Below, one piece after another: positions 1 through 10,987 of a DNA stretch of 64,000 nucleotides. Source of the DNA: Chalciporus piperatus (lineage: Eukaryota > Basidiomycota > Agaricomycetes > Boletales > Boletaceae). Numbering within the stretch: position 1 is the stretch's first letter; each line of letters starts with the position of its first letter. The position numbers were made by a program, and so were the translations under genes. Under the pieces are notes generated by a model. That model made no database searches. It worked only from the letters and a program-made list of their open reading frames with translations, and was not told the DNA's origin. The DNA lies in NCBI GenBank assembly GCA_038093975.1, contig JBBPTG010000111.1, forward strand, positions 1-64,000. Reading direction: 5' to 3'.

Positions 1-3000
1 TACTTCAGCCATGAAGCTCGCCAATATGTCTTCATTTTCCTCCTCGAGACTGGCTGTTCCCCACAACCACAAAGGTAAGCTCCAACGTTCGCGGTCTGGT
101 AGGTCTGGATTGACCATATCGAACAACTCGGTAGTGGAGCGTCGAGCACGAACACGGTACCAGTCCGCCACATTGAACCGTTCGCGAAGCGCCAAATGCA
201 AGGGAACCTCAACTTGATAGTTCAGCCGTCTGTCCCACAGCATTATCCGACCATCTTCAACGGTTTGGCACTCAAAACGACCTGACTGCCAGCCGGCGTC
301 GTATTCTTCGGTAAGCAGATGTTCAATCCGTCTCGCTAACGGGTCCGCCATTCGTGTTCCTCGCGCGCTGATTGTGCCCCCGCCAGCCTCGACGCCATAG
401 CCTTTCGCCACTAGCGCTCTCGCATACCAATCGCCAATGCAGAATTCAGTATTAGTGAGCAGGTCTGTGTCAATCAAGAAGTCCCAGTCTTCCTGGGGGC
501 CGTCTCTTCCCCCGTCTCTCCCCCTTCTGACATCGTAGATGACATGTTGAGTGTCAGACACCCGGTACGACAGCCAGCGACTTTGACGATATACTCGCTG
601 ATCCGAAGGATCATCCCCCGGATAGGGCGCCCCCAACCGCAGTACCTCTTCAGCCCTCCTGGCCAGAGGATCACCCATTCGAAGTGTTACCTCGTTTCTG
701 GGTGAGTCAGGGTCCTCCCCTTCCGTTTCGAGGTGCATCGCCCCCAAGCTAATCTCATCGACGCGTTCGACAGAGTCAACTAATCGTTCCGCCTGCGAGA
801 CACTCGCTAAATCGACACTGAAGCTGCTAACCCCTGGCGGCGAAGAGCGATTACCCCCCGTCACCACCCTGCCTTCAGGGCACTGATTGCTGGTATGTCC
901 ATTCCCTGCACACTTGTAGCAGAGCCCCTTCTCTGCCCGTCGTTTATACTCATCTTCTGTCAGATTAAAGCGTTCGCTAATCGAACGACCGGGTCTTGCC
1001 CTCCGATCGGAGGTGGGACCGCCTCCTCGTCCTCTTGGTCCGCGACCTCCGCGATCGCTAAAGCGCCCTGCCCCAGTACTGGGCGTTCCTACTCCTTTAT
1101 GAGTCGCCGAGGCATCGCCTCTGGCCCTCTGTTCAGGCCCCCAAACTGTCCCAGAGGCCTTTGCTCCATCGTCTCGAGCATTGGGTCTTGGTGATCGATC
1201 TCGCCGGGATCGAGCTTTACGACTCGACCGATCCCATTCGCCTATTTTATCGCGCGTTCCGCGCCCACTCGTCACGGATTGAGCTATTTCAATGATCTCA
1301 GCTGCCGCCACGACTTGCCGCAGCGTCGATTTCTCAGGATTCAGCTTATCCCTCCACAGCTCGGACTGTAGCGCTGGGTTCAGACCGAACCACAGCTTCA
1401 TTACTTTCTCTCGTTCACTGACATCTCCAATGAGATTCCATAACTCATTAAGCTCAGCAATGTAATCGCGAACAGGACGCTCGTGTTGGAAGGTGCGCCG
1501 CAATTTATCACGCTGCTTCGTCCGATAGTTAATCGGGAAGCAGGCATTGAACATCTCCATGAAGAACTCCTTAAGTCTCCATTTGTAGGGTTCGTCCGAC
1601 ACCTCTCTGATGTAGAACTCATGTGCCTTTCCACCCAGGAAACGCGAGAGCACGAACACCTGCTCGTAGCTCTTTACCTCTCCGGCCTCGACGTACGCTC
1701 GACCTTCGGTCACGAACCGGTGGAACGCGCGTGAATCAGCTGACCCGTCGTACTTGGTAGGAGGGACGGGTTTCAACTTGCCATACCCATGTCGATGGGA
1801 TCGTTTCTTTTTTCGATCTTTACGCTTAATTCGTCTAGCGCTCCCGCGATTCCTGCCGCGTCCCCTTCCTTTACGGGATGAACTGCTACTGCTCGACGAC
1901 GAGTCTCCCGATGATGACGACGAGCCGGTCTCTGTCGAGTCCGAGCTCGAATCGCTTGAGTGACTCCTGCTGTCCTCAGAGGATGACGAGCTAGAGTCTG
2001 AGGGAGACCCTCGTGCTCGTTTTTTCTTTCTACTCACTTGCTTCAATGCTTTTCCGAGGTAGCTGGTCGGCGCGATCTGCTCCACCGGTTCCATCGCACG
2101 GTCCTTAGTCTTTTTAGACTTCCGTCCCTTGGACTTCAAGGTACGCTCAATCAATTGCTCGACCGGATCGTTTCCTTGCTCACGCTCCATCGCAAAGTTC
2201 GTGCGGTGGGTACTAACCGAGTGTTCCTCGCGATTCTTAGCTTCTCTGCGACGACGCCGCTGACGCCTCGCTTTTTTAGCTGCTTTTCTCGTAGAGCTAC
2301 CAGCGTCGCTAGGCTGGTAGCTGTCGTCGTCACTCGACGCGACGACGGTATCAACAGGTAAGTTTCGTTCTTTAACGATGTCTCTCATCGTATTCCAGAC
2401 TGACAACGCGCGACGCTGCGCGTCCAAGTCCATCTCGTTGTCGTTTAGTTCAAGTACCCCCCAGTTACGGGGATCGACACCCTTTCCCTTCGAAGGGCCG
2501 GGCTCGTTATCTTCCTGCTCAGGTCTAGGCAAGTGCATAGAGACCCGACGGTTACGACGCTTAATCGTCGCGCGCTGGTCATCGGTAAGGCTTTTCTCGG
2601 CCTCTTGAAGAGTTCTCTCAATCTCACTCTCATGTTCCTGCTCGTCTCGAGCGGATTCCGATTGGGTCTCAGGTTCGGACACACGCGCTGGTCCACGGTG
2701 TACCGTTTTCAGTTGTCCAACTCTCTCAGCCTCGTCAGGCGAGTTGGATCTATTCTCAGGTGCGAATTCACCAGGTAACGTTATTTTATTGATTTGGATC
2801 GGTGTTTCAGGAACGACCGATCCGGCTCTACTGGCCCATGCACGTCCTTCCGTAGGGGAAGACGGTCTCGTCGCAACGACATCGCGATAAGATCGCGATG
2901 CGCCGAACAACGGAGAACCAGGTCGGGAACCTTGCGGTCCCGGCGCTGGTGGAGGAGACAAGGGCGACGAATCGCTGAGCGCCCGACGACGCGGGGTCTG

Positions 3001-3051
3001 AGGGAGTTCAGCGAGTCTAGTAGTACGACTGCGCAGTACGTAGCGTGACAT
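1..3051 (-). CDS. Gag (5' part) of a Ty3-type LTR retrotransposon, running off the window
   Basis: Starting at the ATG complementary to 3049-3051, the minus frame is open for 1,017 codons to the window edge; I scanned every codon and found no stop. Residues ~1-350 are charged and disordered-looking; ~350-410 is an Ser-rich stretch followed by Lys/Arg clusters; ~430-590 matches the retrotransposon Gag capsid domain (FHRFVTEGR, AHEFYIREV, RDYIAELNELW, FGLNPALQSELW). A CCHC zinc knuckle (CYKCAGNGHTSNQC) begins at residue 711, base 921. More than 300 residues follow the knuckle with no recognisable DSGA-type protease, so protease, reverse transcriptase and integrase, if present, lie beyond base 1. 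The intact frame suggests a fairly recent element. Gag packages element RNA; its capsid fold and knuckle are known from the family, not shown here. Confidence 0.85.
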   Translation of the reverse strand, partial: MSRYVLRSRTTRLAELPQTPRRRALSDSSPLSPPPAPGPQGSRPGSPLFGASRSYRDVVATRPSSPTEGRAWASRAGSVVPETPIQINKITLPGEFAPENRSNSPDEAERVGQLKTVHRGPARVSEPETQSESARDEQEHESEIERTLQEAEKSLTDDQRATIKRRNRRVSMHLPRPEQEDNEPGPSKGKGVDPRNWGVLELNDNEMDLDAQRRALSVWNTMRDIVKERNLPVDTVVASSDDDSYQPSDAGSSTRKAAKKARRQRRRRREAKNREEHSVSTHRTNFAMEREQGNDPVEQLIERTLKSKGRKSKKTKDRAMEPVEQIAPTSYLGKALKQVSRKKKRARGSPSDSSSSSSEDSRSHSSDSSSDSTETGSSSSSGDSSSSSSSSSRKGRGRGRNRGSARRIKRKDRKKKRSHRHGYGKLKPVPPTKYDGSADSRAFHRFVTEGRAYVEAGEVKSYEQVFVLSRFLGGKAHEFYIREVSDEPYKWRLKEFFMEMFNACFPINYRTKQRDKLRRTFQHERPVRDYIAELNELWNLIGDVSEREKVMKLWFGLNPALQSELWRDKLNPEKSTLRQVVAAAEIIEIAQSVTSGRGTRDKIGEWDRSSRKARSRRDRSPRPNARDDGAKASGTVWGPEQRARGDASATHKGVGTPSTGAGRFSDRGGRGPRGRGGGPTSDRRARPGRSISERFNLTEDEYKRRAEKGLCYKCAGNGHTSNQCPEGRVVTGGNRSSPPGVSSFSVDLASVSQAERLVDSVERVDEISLGAMHLETEGEDPDSPRNEVTLRMGDPLARRAEEVLRLGAPYPGDDPSDQRVYRQSRWLSYRVSDTQHVIYDVRRGRDGGRDGPQEDWDFLIDTDLLTNTEFCIGDWYARALVAKGYGVEAGGGTISARGTRMADPLARRIEHLLTEEYDAGWQSGRFECQTVEDGRIMLWDRRLNYQVEVPLHLALRERFNVADWYRVRARRSTTELFDMVNPDLPDRERWSLPLWLWGTASLEEENEDILASFMAEV

Positions 3052-3230
3052 ATTGTCGATATTTTTGATCAGGTAGGTTTGGTTGTTGGTTTCGAATCTT
3101 CGAAGGTTCGACGATCTTCGGTATACGTTCGGGTGGGCCAACCCTAAGTTCCGCGAAGGGAGTCGAAAGGTAAGGGATTCGAAAAGGAAGTTTTAAGATA
3201 AAATCGAAAAGACTTGTTCGTCAAAAAAGA

Positions 3231-3554
3231 TGTGACGGTAAACTCTCGAAAGGGTTGCAACGTCACACGGAAAGATAGTCACACCAACAGACAGTTCTAA
3301 GTCCTGTCTTATTGGAAAACTGACTGCCCTCCACTGAGGGACATCTACTCTCTTTATACTCTAACGAGGGGTGTCTGAGTCAGCGTTATCGGACTGATAT
3401 AGTCTGATCAGTAGCGATAAGCGGCCCGCGGCCCGTGAGACTGCCTGACTTGTTACAGAGGCTGACCAACAAAACTGATTGCCTTGTAGATGAACAGTGG
3501 GTCGGAAAACTCGGGCTGAATGGCCAATCAACCTCTGGTGCATGTAACTTGACA
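3231..3554 (-). repeat. Probable 5' LTR of the Ty3-type element
   Basis: Read on the minus strand this 324-bp block begins TGTCAAG and ends CGTCACA, giving TG...CA ends with an imperfect TGT/ACA inverted terminus, and lies 180 bp upstream of the Gag start. A TATAAAG box sits at 3358-3352. The other LTR is outside the window, so the boundaries are inferred only from terminal motifs. No convincing tRNA primer-binding site (for example TGG...) follows the inner end. An extra inverted repeat (3231-3237 with 3261-3267) lies at the inner edge. Confidence 0.4.
3352..3358 (-). promoter_or_regulatory. TATA box in the putative Ty3 LTR
   Basis: Reads TATAAAG on the minus strand, about 300 bp upstream of the Gag ATG, a sensible position for an LTR promoter with a transcript start near 3325. 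Confidence 0.35.
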
Positions 3555-3576
3555 AATGACTTGGATAGCTTACCTT

Positions 3577-3725
3577 TCCAGTTGTATCTGCTTTCAGTGC
3601 CTCGATAAAGGCTGGTACACTTTTGTACGCTCCGGTGTTGCCGAGATAGTCGAAGAGCTCAGAGAGGAGGACATGGGGAGGATCTTCTTGGTAGAATCGT
3701 CTCCAGAGGTGGGATTGTACTTAGA
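3577..3725 (-). pseudogene. Exon-like coding fragment next to the Ty3 LTR
   Basis: On the minus strand an open stretch reads like protein (HLWRRFYQEDPPHVLLSEL, then FDYLGNTGAYKSVPAFIEAL) and ends at a good splice donor (GGAAAG|GTAAGC) only about 20 bp before the LTR end at 3554. The simplest inference is that the Ty3 element inserted into an intron of an older gene whose downstream exons are beyond the element. No upstream exon or start could be joined to it and I do not recognise the family. The rest of 3726-4672 holds only short unsupported frames. Confidence 0.25.
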
Positions 3726-4672
3726 GTCTGAGATAACAGGTAAATTTCGCTTCGATAAGACTGTATACGAGAATCTATGACCGTGCGATCGCCACCGCCA
3801 TGTTCATGGATTGTGTCTTTTCCATGGGCTAGCCGCTGGTCATGGCGTGTGGCGGCGGCTGTCCGCCCGTGGCACTTCAAACACTGCACTGGTGAATCGA
3901 GGTTATGTTACTGTATAAGTAGTGCAAGTGCAATTCGGAGTGATGGAAATGACCTTATTATTTATTAAAAAGGTCAGTCCACTAAGTCCACCGTTCAATT
4001 GATCAGAGCACACCAACTGCCTCATACTGCGCCCGCCCACCCAGTCTAAAAAAATTATTTTCCTAGCTGATCCCTGCGGATACAAGTGGTGGGATGAAGG
4101 CAGCCGTTCAAGCCCGCCCGAACCATGGCAAGTACTGGCCTATACCTCGCGAGCAAGCTTGGTACCAACTTGAGTCCCCAAGTCCAACTACTACTACTAG
4201 TAATGCCAAATACTCGCTTACGAGGTTCGTCGAAGGTTAGGTTAATTATGTGTGAAAATAACCAGGCACGTTGGATTCTCGAGTGAGGGTCAGAGACCCT
4301 CAAAAGTCGACCACGCGCGCCGTCGACTGGCACGCACGCACGCATTCTGCCTTCGCAACGCAGCCTCACGAAGGATCAATACAGTCTGCAGCCACGACCA
4401 TTGTACGAGCGAAGTAAATAAATCCCGCGGATAAGCTGAACATTGGTGCAACAGTGCGACGTATGGTGGTGAGGTAATATGCTCGCTTGTTCAATGATGT
4501 ACTTATGTGCATCGTAATTTATGATCTTTACTAACTTGGCATTGTCAGGACACGACGCAGCCTGTATTTATAGGGTTCACCGAATGAAAGAGGCGCCTCA
4601 CTCAACTTTATTCTGAGAACGGTTCCGCCACGGCCCACGAGAACGACGAGAACAAGCCACACCTCTCTCAGG

Positions 4673-6491
4673 ATGCCCTACCCGCTGGTGATATCAGCAT
4701 GGGCCCCAGGCTTGATAGGTAAGAACTGTAAGATTCACGGCCAGCTATAGATGACGGAGAATATTCGATGCTTACGAACCTGGGTAGGATTCGCTATCTC
4801 TAGCTCGTGAGTATACCCAACGTCGTCCGTTTATTACGCCAGAATTGAGGTTTTCAATAGAATGTACGGTGTTACTGTCGGCCAGTCGATCTACTATGCC
4901 CGCTTCTTTCCAAACGACTCGAAGTTTCTGAAGTTACTGGTCAGTAAATTTCCTTCCCCTGTGCCCCCGCGAGGCTGACATATTCGATAGGTGCTCCTGA
5001 TCTTGTACGTCGCATCCGTTTACCTCGTGAGCGCATCGCCTGACGGCTTGTCAAGCTTAGCGGATACTGGACATCTAATCGGGTGCGCTCAACTCTACTG
5101 GTTTACACTCGTCGCGTGCCATCGAGATTATTCCCAAGGCTGCCAGGATGGAGTATCATGGTAAGTGCAACAACTGAGGTCGATTCAACGTATATATTGA
5201 ATGACAACTAGGGGACTTGTCGTGAGTATTCACAACTTCCAGCTGTATGTGTCTTCTCTGTTCACGCTTATCTGAACAAGAACTCAGCTTTATGTGATCC
5301 TTCATGTGGGGCGATTTCGGAGCTAACTTTTTTGTTCTGGTGCTGATCATGAACATGGCAGTTCATGATTGTATCGACCGTGCAATGGTTAGTACCCACC
5401 CGGCGCAGCCCTCTGAGGTACTGATTCCATTGGCTAGCTTCTACTGTCATCGGATTTGGATCAGTAAGTCACGACTCACCATCGGCCAAGAATCCCTGCG
5501 CTGAGTAATAAACTTTACTTTACCAGTCAGTGGGAAGAACAAATTCGTGACTGGGATCATCGTAAGTTCCAAACATCAGTTATGGATGTCGTGATTGACT
5601 TTTTCGAAGCTCGTGACAGCAATTTTGGAATTCGGTACGTTCATTGTTCGAGCGCTGTGACGACATGTTTGATTCACTAATTTCACTAGCCTTTGGTACA
5701 TGTATGTGCTCTTTTGTTTGTCGATCAAGTTTAGGTCGCCATAATTGAATCGCAAAAAAAATACACAGGGTTCTCTGTTTCAACGTTCGTACATTTCTTT
5801 TAGTTCCTCCGTGAGCCAAAGTTACGAAAGTTATCCCTTGCAGTATCCAGGGAAACTCTGTTCGCTCCGTATTCGCAGATCCAGTGAGGGGACTAGATTG
5901 ACCCGGTCAACTCACTGATTCACCATGCTCCACAGTTGATACTCCCCGTGTCGATTCTGAGCATAGTCAGTGATGTTGTCGTCACAGTGGCCGTCTTCAA
6001 GTATATGTGGAAGTCGGGATTTCGGAAGAGACACCGTAGCACTGTCCAAGATCTAGCCGTCATCTTCATCAACATGGGCGTCTTCACCTGGTGAGTGTGC
6101 CCGGTTTTTTATATTCTCGCAGTCTTCGCCCAATATTTCGTGAATAGCTCGATGTCGATCATCCTTGGGACCGTGGTAGGTGTGAACAGAGTTGTTGCAC
6201 GCCATTGACTGATTGTGATTGGCACAGTACCTCACGCAAGGTGGTTCTGACTGGGTATCCGCAGCCGGGATTGCAGTTAGCCGAAGCAAGTCCTTTTTTC
6301 AGATCTCTTGGTTTATCGCTAACTATCCTTAGGCTACGTGAACTCGATGCTTGCAGTGTAAGCAGCAATGACTCTGGTCTTGAGCGTTGTACTGAATCTC
6401 TAATAACAGACTAAATGCACGAAGAAGGGTTCGTGATCAGACTGCAGTAATGTCCTTTGAGCTCGGAACAATAGTATATTCATTCCCGTAG
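4673..6491 (+). CDS. DUF6534 multi-pass membrane protein, copy 1
   Basis: A many-exon gene (about 12 short introns) for a protein of roughly 300 residues with seven predicted hydrophobic helices. ATG at 4673 (MPYPLVISAWAPG), then MYGVTVGQSIYYARFF, a helix-rich middle (VLLILYVASVYLVSA) and the C-terminal DUF6534 region (SDVVVTVAVFKYMW, SYVNSMLAVLNAR), ending VYSFP at the TAG 6489-6491. I aligned it with the two other copies in this window to place introns; all exons stay in frame, so it looks functional. DUF6534 proteins are abundant in agaricomycetes and receptor-like in topology, but their function is unknown. It is clearly more diverged than copies 2 and 3 are from each other. Its 3' flank shares the motif around CCCTACGACCACGCATAT with the other copies, so the duplications included the 3' UTR. 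Confidence 0.8.
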
Positions 6492-6926
6492 CACTCATTC
6501 CTATAACACTCATTTAAACTAATCCTCGTCCCTACGACCACGCATATTTCCAATGGATTGAGCGCGTTAGGTAGGTTTGGGTAGATTTAGACGGTGCACG
6601 AAGTGGTGCTTTAAGCACTATCTGCGCTATGTCAGCGACGCCGAGTTCAAAGCTGTAAAGGGAAGAAAACGACACGAGTTAACGAAAGAAAGGACGAAAT
6701 GCAAATGTACTCATTCACCATCTGCACCAACGATGATCACTTCGGTGCATTCCCGAAAAACTTGAATTTGCTGGCGGTGCGTGACCTGCAGTGCCTTAAA
6801 CGCCATGCTTGCACCGAGAATTATCAGTATATCGCGAGTACAATGGGATGACCTCCATCGGAGGATCAGACACGCAAGCGTATGATTCGCGAGGTATACT
6901 AGGGTATACTCTGGTCTAATACGGTA

Positions 6927-8242
6927 TCAGAGTTTTCCTTCCAGTTCTCGTACAGTGCCATCGGCGAACGGCCAATCGTTGTATCCTTGTGGTGTCAAGT
7001 TTCCTGGCAGGTAGTACGTCGCCCGGTCTCCAGAAGTCAGAGGTTTGTTCTGCTCAAGCCTCACCGGGAGGTCAGGCTGACGATCACTCAGATAAGCGGC
7101 GAGTGTCAGAATCGGCAAAAAGACACGTACATTTGGAATAAACAATCGTCCAAACGCGATGAGCCCGCCCTTGTCCTCTGCCACGCGGATAGCGCTTTCA
7201 CCCGTGTAGCCACCTGCTGAAATGAATACCCTGTCTTTGCCTCCTTTACCACTGTTCCAGATCTCTCGCAAGAAGTCGTTGTTCTCGTCCTCCTTGTCGA
7301 CGAATTCCTCGCCTGCTCCGGCGCGGGGTTCGGTCACGTGGAGATAAGCCATCCTTGGGTGTTTATCGCGCAGAGCCCTGACGAGGTATGCAAACGTAGG
7401 TCGGGGGTCTGCCATCTTCATGTCTACATAGTATATCGTGAGTAACCACGTCGCATTAGGTCATAAACACTAGCCTTGGAATTGGCTCCATGGGCTGAGA
7501 CGGATAGCGACGCGATCTTCGCCGACAGCGTCCACGACAGCATCGACGACCTCCCTCGCGAATCTCGTGCGTCCTTCTTCATCACCACCCCAGCTGTCCG
7601 TACGTGTGTTGGAAACGGTTTGGAGAAACTGGTCTACGAGATACCCGTTTGCACCGTGGATTTCTACACCATCGAATCCAGCGCCATGGACGGCGTTGCT
7701 GGCAGCCTTGGCGTACGAGGCAATGTATTCTTTGATCTCGGCCTCGGATAATGGGCGCGGAGGGCTGTGCTTGCTGGTGAGGGTGATATCAGATGCGGAG
7801 ACGTACGGGGAGGGTGGATCCTGAGCTTGCAGGACTTTGGGGTCGGCAGCGCGACCGAGGGCCCAAAGTTGGAGGAAGATGTACGATCCCTTGGCGTGAA
7901 CCGCGTCCGTGACCTGATCCGGTCGCCGTGGTAAGCTGTCCGCAGAGAACCAAACCATATGAGACACACCTGTTTCCACCCTTTGATTTGAGCATCGGTG
8001 TAGATTCCGGGCGCGTGTGCGTATCCTCCCGCGTCATGGGAGATGAACGTAGCTTCTGTGATAAGCAACGTTCCAGGCGTACTGCCGCGCTGGGCGTAGT
8101 ATGACGCTTGTTGAGGCCCAGGTACGTGGGACGCATACGCTCTGAAGCGTGTTAATGGGGCGAGCACGACGCGGTGCTGGAGAGTGACCCGGCCGACTTT
8201 GATGGGCTTGAAGAGTGCGGGGGTTTTCAGTGTAACAGTCAT
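6927..8242 (-). CDS. Old yellow enzyme family NADH:flavin oxidoreductase, copy A
   Basis: FMN-dependent (beta/alpha)8 ene-reductase of the OYE family, which reduces activated C=C bonds with NAD(P)H. ATG at 8242 (MTVTLKTPALFKPIKVG). Landmarks in order: PLTRFRAYASHVPG near the N terminus, SYIFLQLWALGRAADP, the FMN/substrate motif VEIHGANGYLVDQF with the His-x-x-Asn pair, IRLSPWSQFQ, AYLHVTEP and the C-terminal ISAGGYTGESA / GLIAFGRLFIPN. Three introns: 56 nt after GWKQ, one after SPWSQFQ, and a 54-nt one after LFIPN. The second has a GCTAGT donor where copy B has GTTAGT, so it must splice as GC-AG or be impaired. Length without introns is about 375 residues, normal for fungal OYEs. A TATAAAA box lies about 100 bp upstream of the ATG. 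Confidence 0.85.
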
Positions 8243-8338
8243 GGGACAACGTCGAAGTTCGATGGTCGAGGTGGTATGTGTCTGTGTCGAGCGAGGCTTG
8301 TGGATATGATAAGGAACGGCTGGTTTAGATGGCTAGCG

Positions 8339-8345
8339 TTTTATA
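8339..8345 (-). promoter_or_regulatory. TATA box of OYE copy A
   Basis: TATAAAA on the minus strand about 97 bp before the OYE ATG; conserved at the same place in copy B (10988-10994). Confidence 0.55.
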
Positions 8346-9571
8346 GGTTCGGGGAGGATGTCCAACACCCAGTAGAGTCCGGGCAATCCCTGGTACGATG
8401 AGTTAGATTTGTAAGGTTGACATGACATGCGTATCTCCGAGCGAACGGATATTCGGACGATGCTTAATCAGGTCCTTCATAAAGGTTTGTCATGATGAGT
8501 TCTTCAGCGCTACCTGCTCCGGATAGTACTTGCTTGCACGCGATACATGATGAGGATGATGCAAACTTGATGGCTTGGTCAGCGTGTGCGTCCGAGTTGG
8601 ATGCAAGCGATCCGGATCCCATATAGCCGAAGCGGCGCTGCAGCAGAGCATGCTCGCCACTCACTCTTCGTAGACGCAGACCATCTCCCGTCGCTCGTAA
8701 GTACTATCATCTCGATATTCTGGATGCTGAGTAGGCATGCGAGTGTCTTTAACTCGCTTGACTCATATGGCAGTGCTTCGGTGTCACTGGCTAGAAAGCA
8801 CTAGATGGAGAATACTAGTGGGAGCGTGCGTCAAACTCAGCGATGCTTGCCAAGAATTTTAGTACTCTCGAATCGCGGGATTCCACTCACGATCGTCAGG
8901 GAGAGTGTGACAACCACGACCATCACCCTCTGAATTACGCTCTCGGCCAAGTAACATCCTACCGTGAATAGTTTCATCTGATCATGATCACAGCTTTGGG
9001 AGCGCGCATGATCTTCGTGCAACAGCTTTGGCAGAGATGGTGAGCCTTCTAAGCAAGTCATACAAGGCTCTTCATGGTGAGTTGTTCTGCTTTGAGCGAA
9101 CATCAAGGTGTCGTGTGGATGCCATCATGAACGTTGAAAATAGAAATAACCCTACAGTTTTACGAGGTGGATGGTCTTAGGGGATCCATCGGAGGGCCCT
9201 GAGTGAGACACTGGACCTGAGCGATAGTTAGAAATCTTGTTTATATTTGGCGCATGCACTCGAGTGATTTATTTCATCGAATGTTGTCGTATTAGAGCAT
9301 TTGGTCGAACTTTGCTCTGTTCGCAATAATAATAATTGAATCGCAAGAAAATACACCGTCACTAGTGAATTTGTTGCCAGTGCGTGATCTGGAGAGTGCC
9401 TTAAACGCCATGTTTGCACTTCATCGCCGTTCACTCGATCCCGAGAATTAGCAATATATCGCGCATAGTCTTACCGTATTTCAGAGAGAACGAGCGAGTA
9501 CAATGGGATCACCTCCATCGGACGATGTGATTCGCGAGGTATACAAGGGTATACTCTGGTCTAATATGGTA

Positions 9572-10891
9572 TCAGAGTTTTCCTTCCAGTTCTCGTACAG
9601 TGCCATCGGCGAACGGCCAATCGTTGTATCCTTGTGGTGTCAAGTTTCCTACCATGTAGTACGTCGCATGGTCTCCAGAAGTCAGGGGTTTTTTCTGCTC
9701 AAGCCTCACCGGGAGGTCAGGCTGACGATCACTCAGATAAGCGGCGAGCGTCAGAATCGGCAAAAAGACACGTACGTTTGGAATAAACAATCGTCCGAAC
9801 GCGATGAGCCCGCCCTTGTCCTCTGCCGCGCGGATAGCGCTTTCACCCGTGTAGCCACCTGCTGAAATGAACACGCTGTCTTTGCCTCCTTTACCACTGT
9901 TCCAAATCTCTCGCAAGAAGTCGTTGTTCTCGTCCTGGCCTTTTTCGACGAATACCTCGCCCACTCCGACGTGGGGTTCGGTCACGTGGAGATAAGCCAT
10001 CCCTGGGTGTTTGTCGCGCAGAGCCCTGACGAGGTATGCAAAAGTAGGTCGGGGGTCTGCCATCCTCATGTCTACATAGTATATCGTGAGTAACCACGTC
10101 GCACGGGATCATAAACACTAACCTAGGTACCGGCTCCATGGGCTGAGACGGATAGCGACGCGATCTTCGCCGACAGCGTCCACGACAGCATCGACGACCT
10201 CCCTCGCGAATCTCGTGCGTCCTTCTTCATCGCCACCCCATCTGTCCGTACGCGTGTTTGAAACGGTTTGGAGAAACTGGTCCACGAGGTACCCGTTTGC
10301 GCCGTGGATTTCTACACCATCGAATCCAGCGCCATGGACGGCGTTGATGGCTGCCTTGGCGTATGCGGCAATGTATTCTTTGATCTCAGCCTCGGATAAT
10401 GGGCGCGGATGGGTGTGCTGGCCGGTGGGGGCGGTATCAGATACGCAGACGTACGGGGAGGGTGGATCCTGAGCTTGCAGGACTTTGGGGTCGGCAGCGC
10501 GACCGAGGGCCCAAAGCTGGAGGAAGATGTACGATCCCTTGGCGTGAACCGCTTCCGTGACCTGATCCGGTCGCCGTGGTAAGTCGTCCGCAGAGGACCA
10601 TAACCATACGAAACACACCTGTTTCCACCCTTCGATTTGTTCATCGGTGTAGATTCCGGGCACGTGTGCGTATCCTCCCGCGTCATGGGAGATGAGCGTA
10701 GCTTCTGTGATAAGCAACGTTCCGGGTGTACTGCCGCGTTGGGCGTAGTATGAGGCATGTTGAGGCCCAGGCACGTGAGACGCATACGCTCTGAAGCGTG
10801 TCATTGGGGCGAGCACGACGCGGTGCTGGAGAGTGACCTGGCCAACTTTGATGGGCTTGAAGAGTGCGGGGGTTTCCAGTGTAACAGTCAT
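9572..10891 (-). CDS. Old yellow enzyme family NADH:flavin oxidoreductase, copy B
   Basis: Close paralogue of the copy at 6927-8242, same exon pattern. I chose the ATG at 10891 (MTVTLETPALFKPIKVG) although the frame stays open upstream to 11014, because the TATA box at 10988-10994 would put the longer start in or before the transcript start. Motifs: APMTRFRAYASHVPG, SYIFLQLWALG, VEIHGANGYLVDQF, IRLSPWSRYL then canonical GTTAGT donor, MADPRPTFAYL, ISAGGYTGESA, FGRLFIPN. The first intron (57 nt) and last intron (54 nt) are multiples of three without stops, so unspliced readthrough is open in both. Differences from copy A are scattered substitutions and small indels, both copies keeping the catalytic motifs; redundancy rather than decay is the likely state. 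Confidence 0.85.
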
Positions 10892-10987
10892 GGGACAGCG
10901 TCGAAGTTCAATGGTCGAGGTGGTCTGTATGTGTGTCGAGCGAGGCTTGTGGATATGATAAGGAATAGCTGGTTTAGATGGCCAGCG

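Larger units (their letters stand above)
6763..9326. repeat. Tandem duplication, unit A (OYE gene plus flanks)
   Basis: Sequence from about 6763 to 9326 is repeated at 9365-12453. Shared landmarks: the stretch before the OYE stop (GGGTATACTCTGGTCTAATA), the whole OYE gene, its TATA box, the segment around 8837-9106, and the outer block ending TATTTGGCGCATGCACT. Apart from the OYE gene I see no coding potential in this unit; 8243-9326 holds promoter sequence and non-coding duplicated DNA. Confidence 0.8.

Noticed and set aside
895..2778. Several plus-strand frames of 75-110 codons across the first 3 kb
   Set aside because: They lie antisense to the long Gag frame and have no family signal; the minus frame with Gag domain and zinc knuckle explains the region.
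3231..3267. Short inverted repeat TGTGACG/CGTCACA as a separate MITE
   Set aside because: Only 7-bp arms and 37 bp in all; better explained as the inner edge of the LTR.
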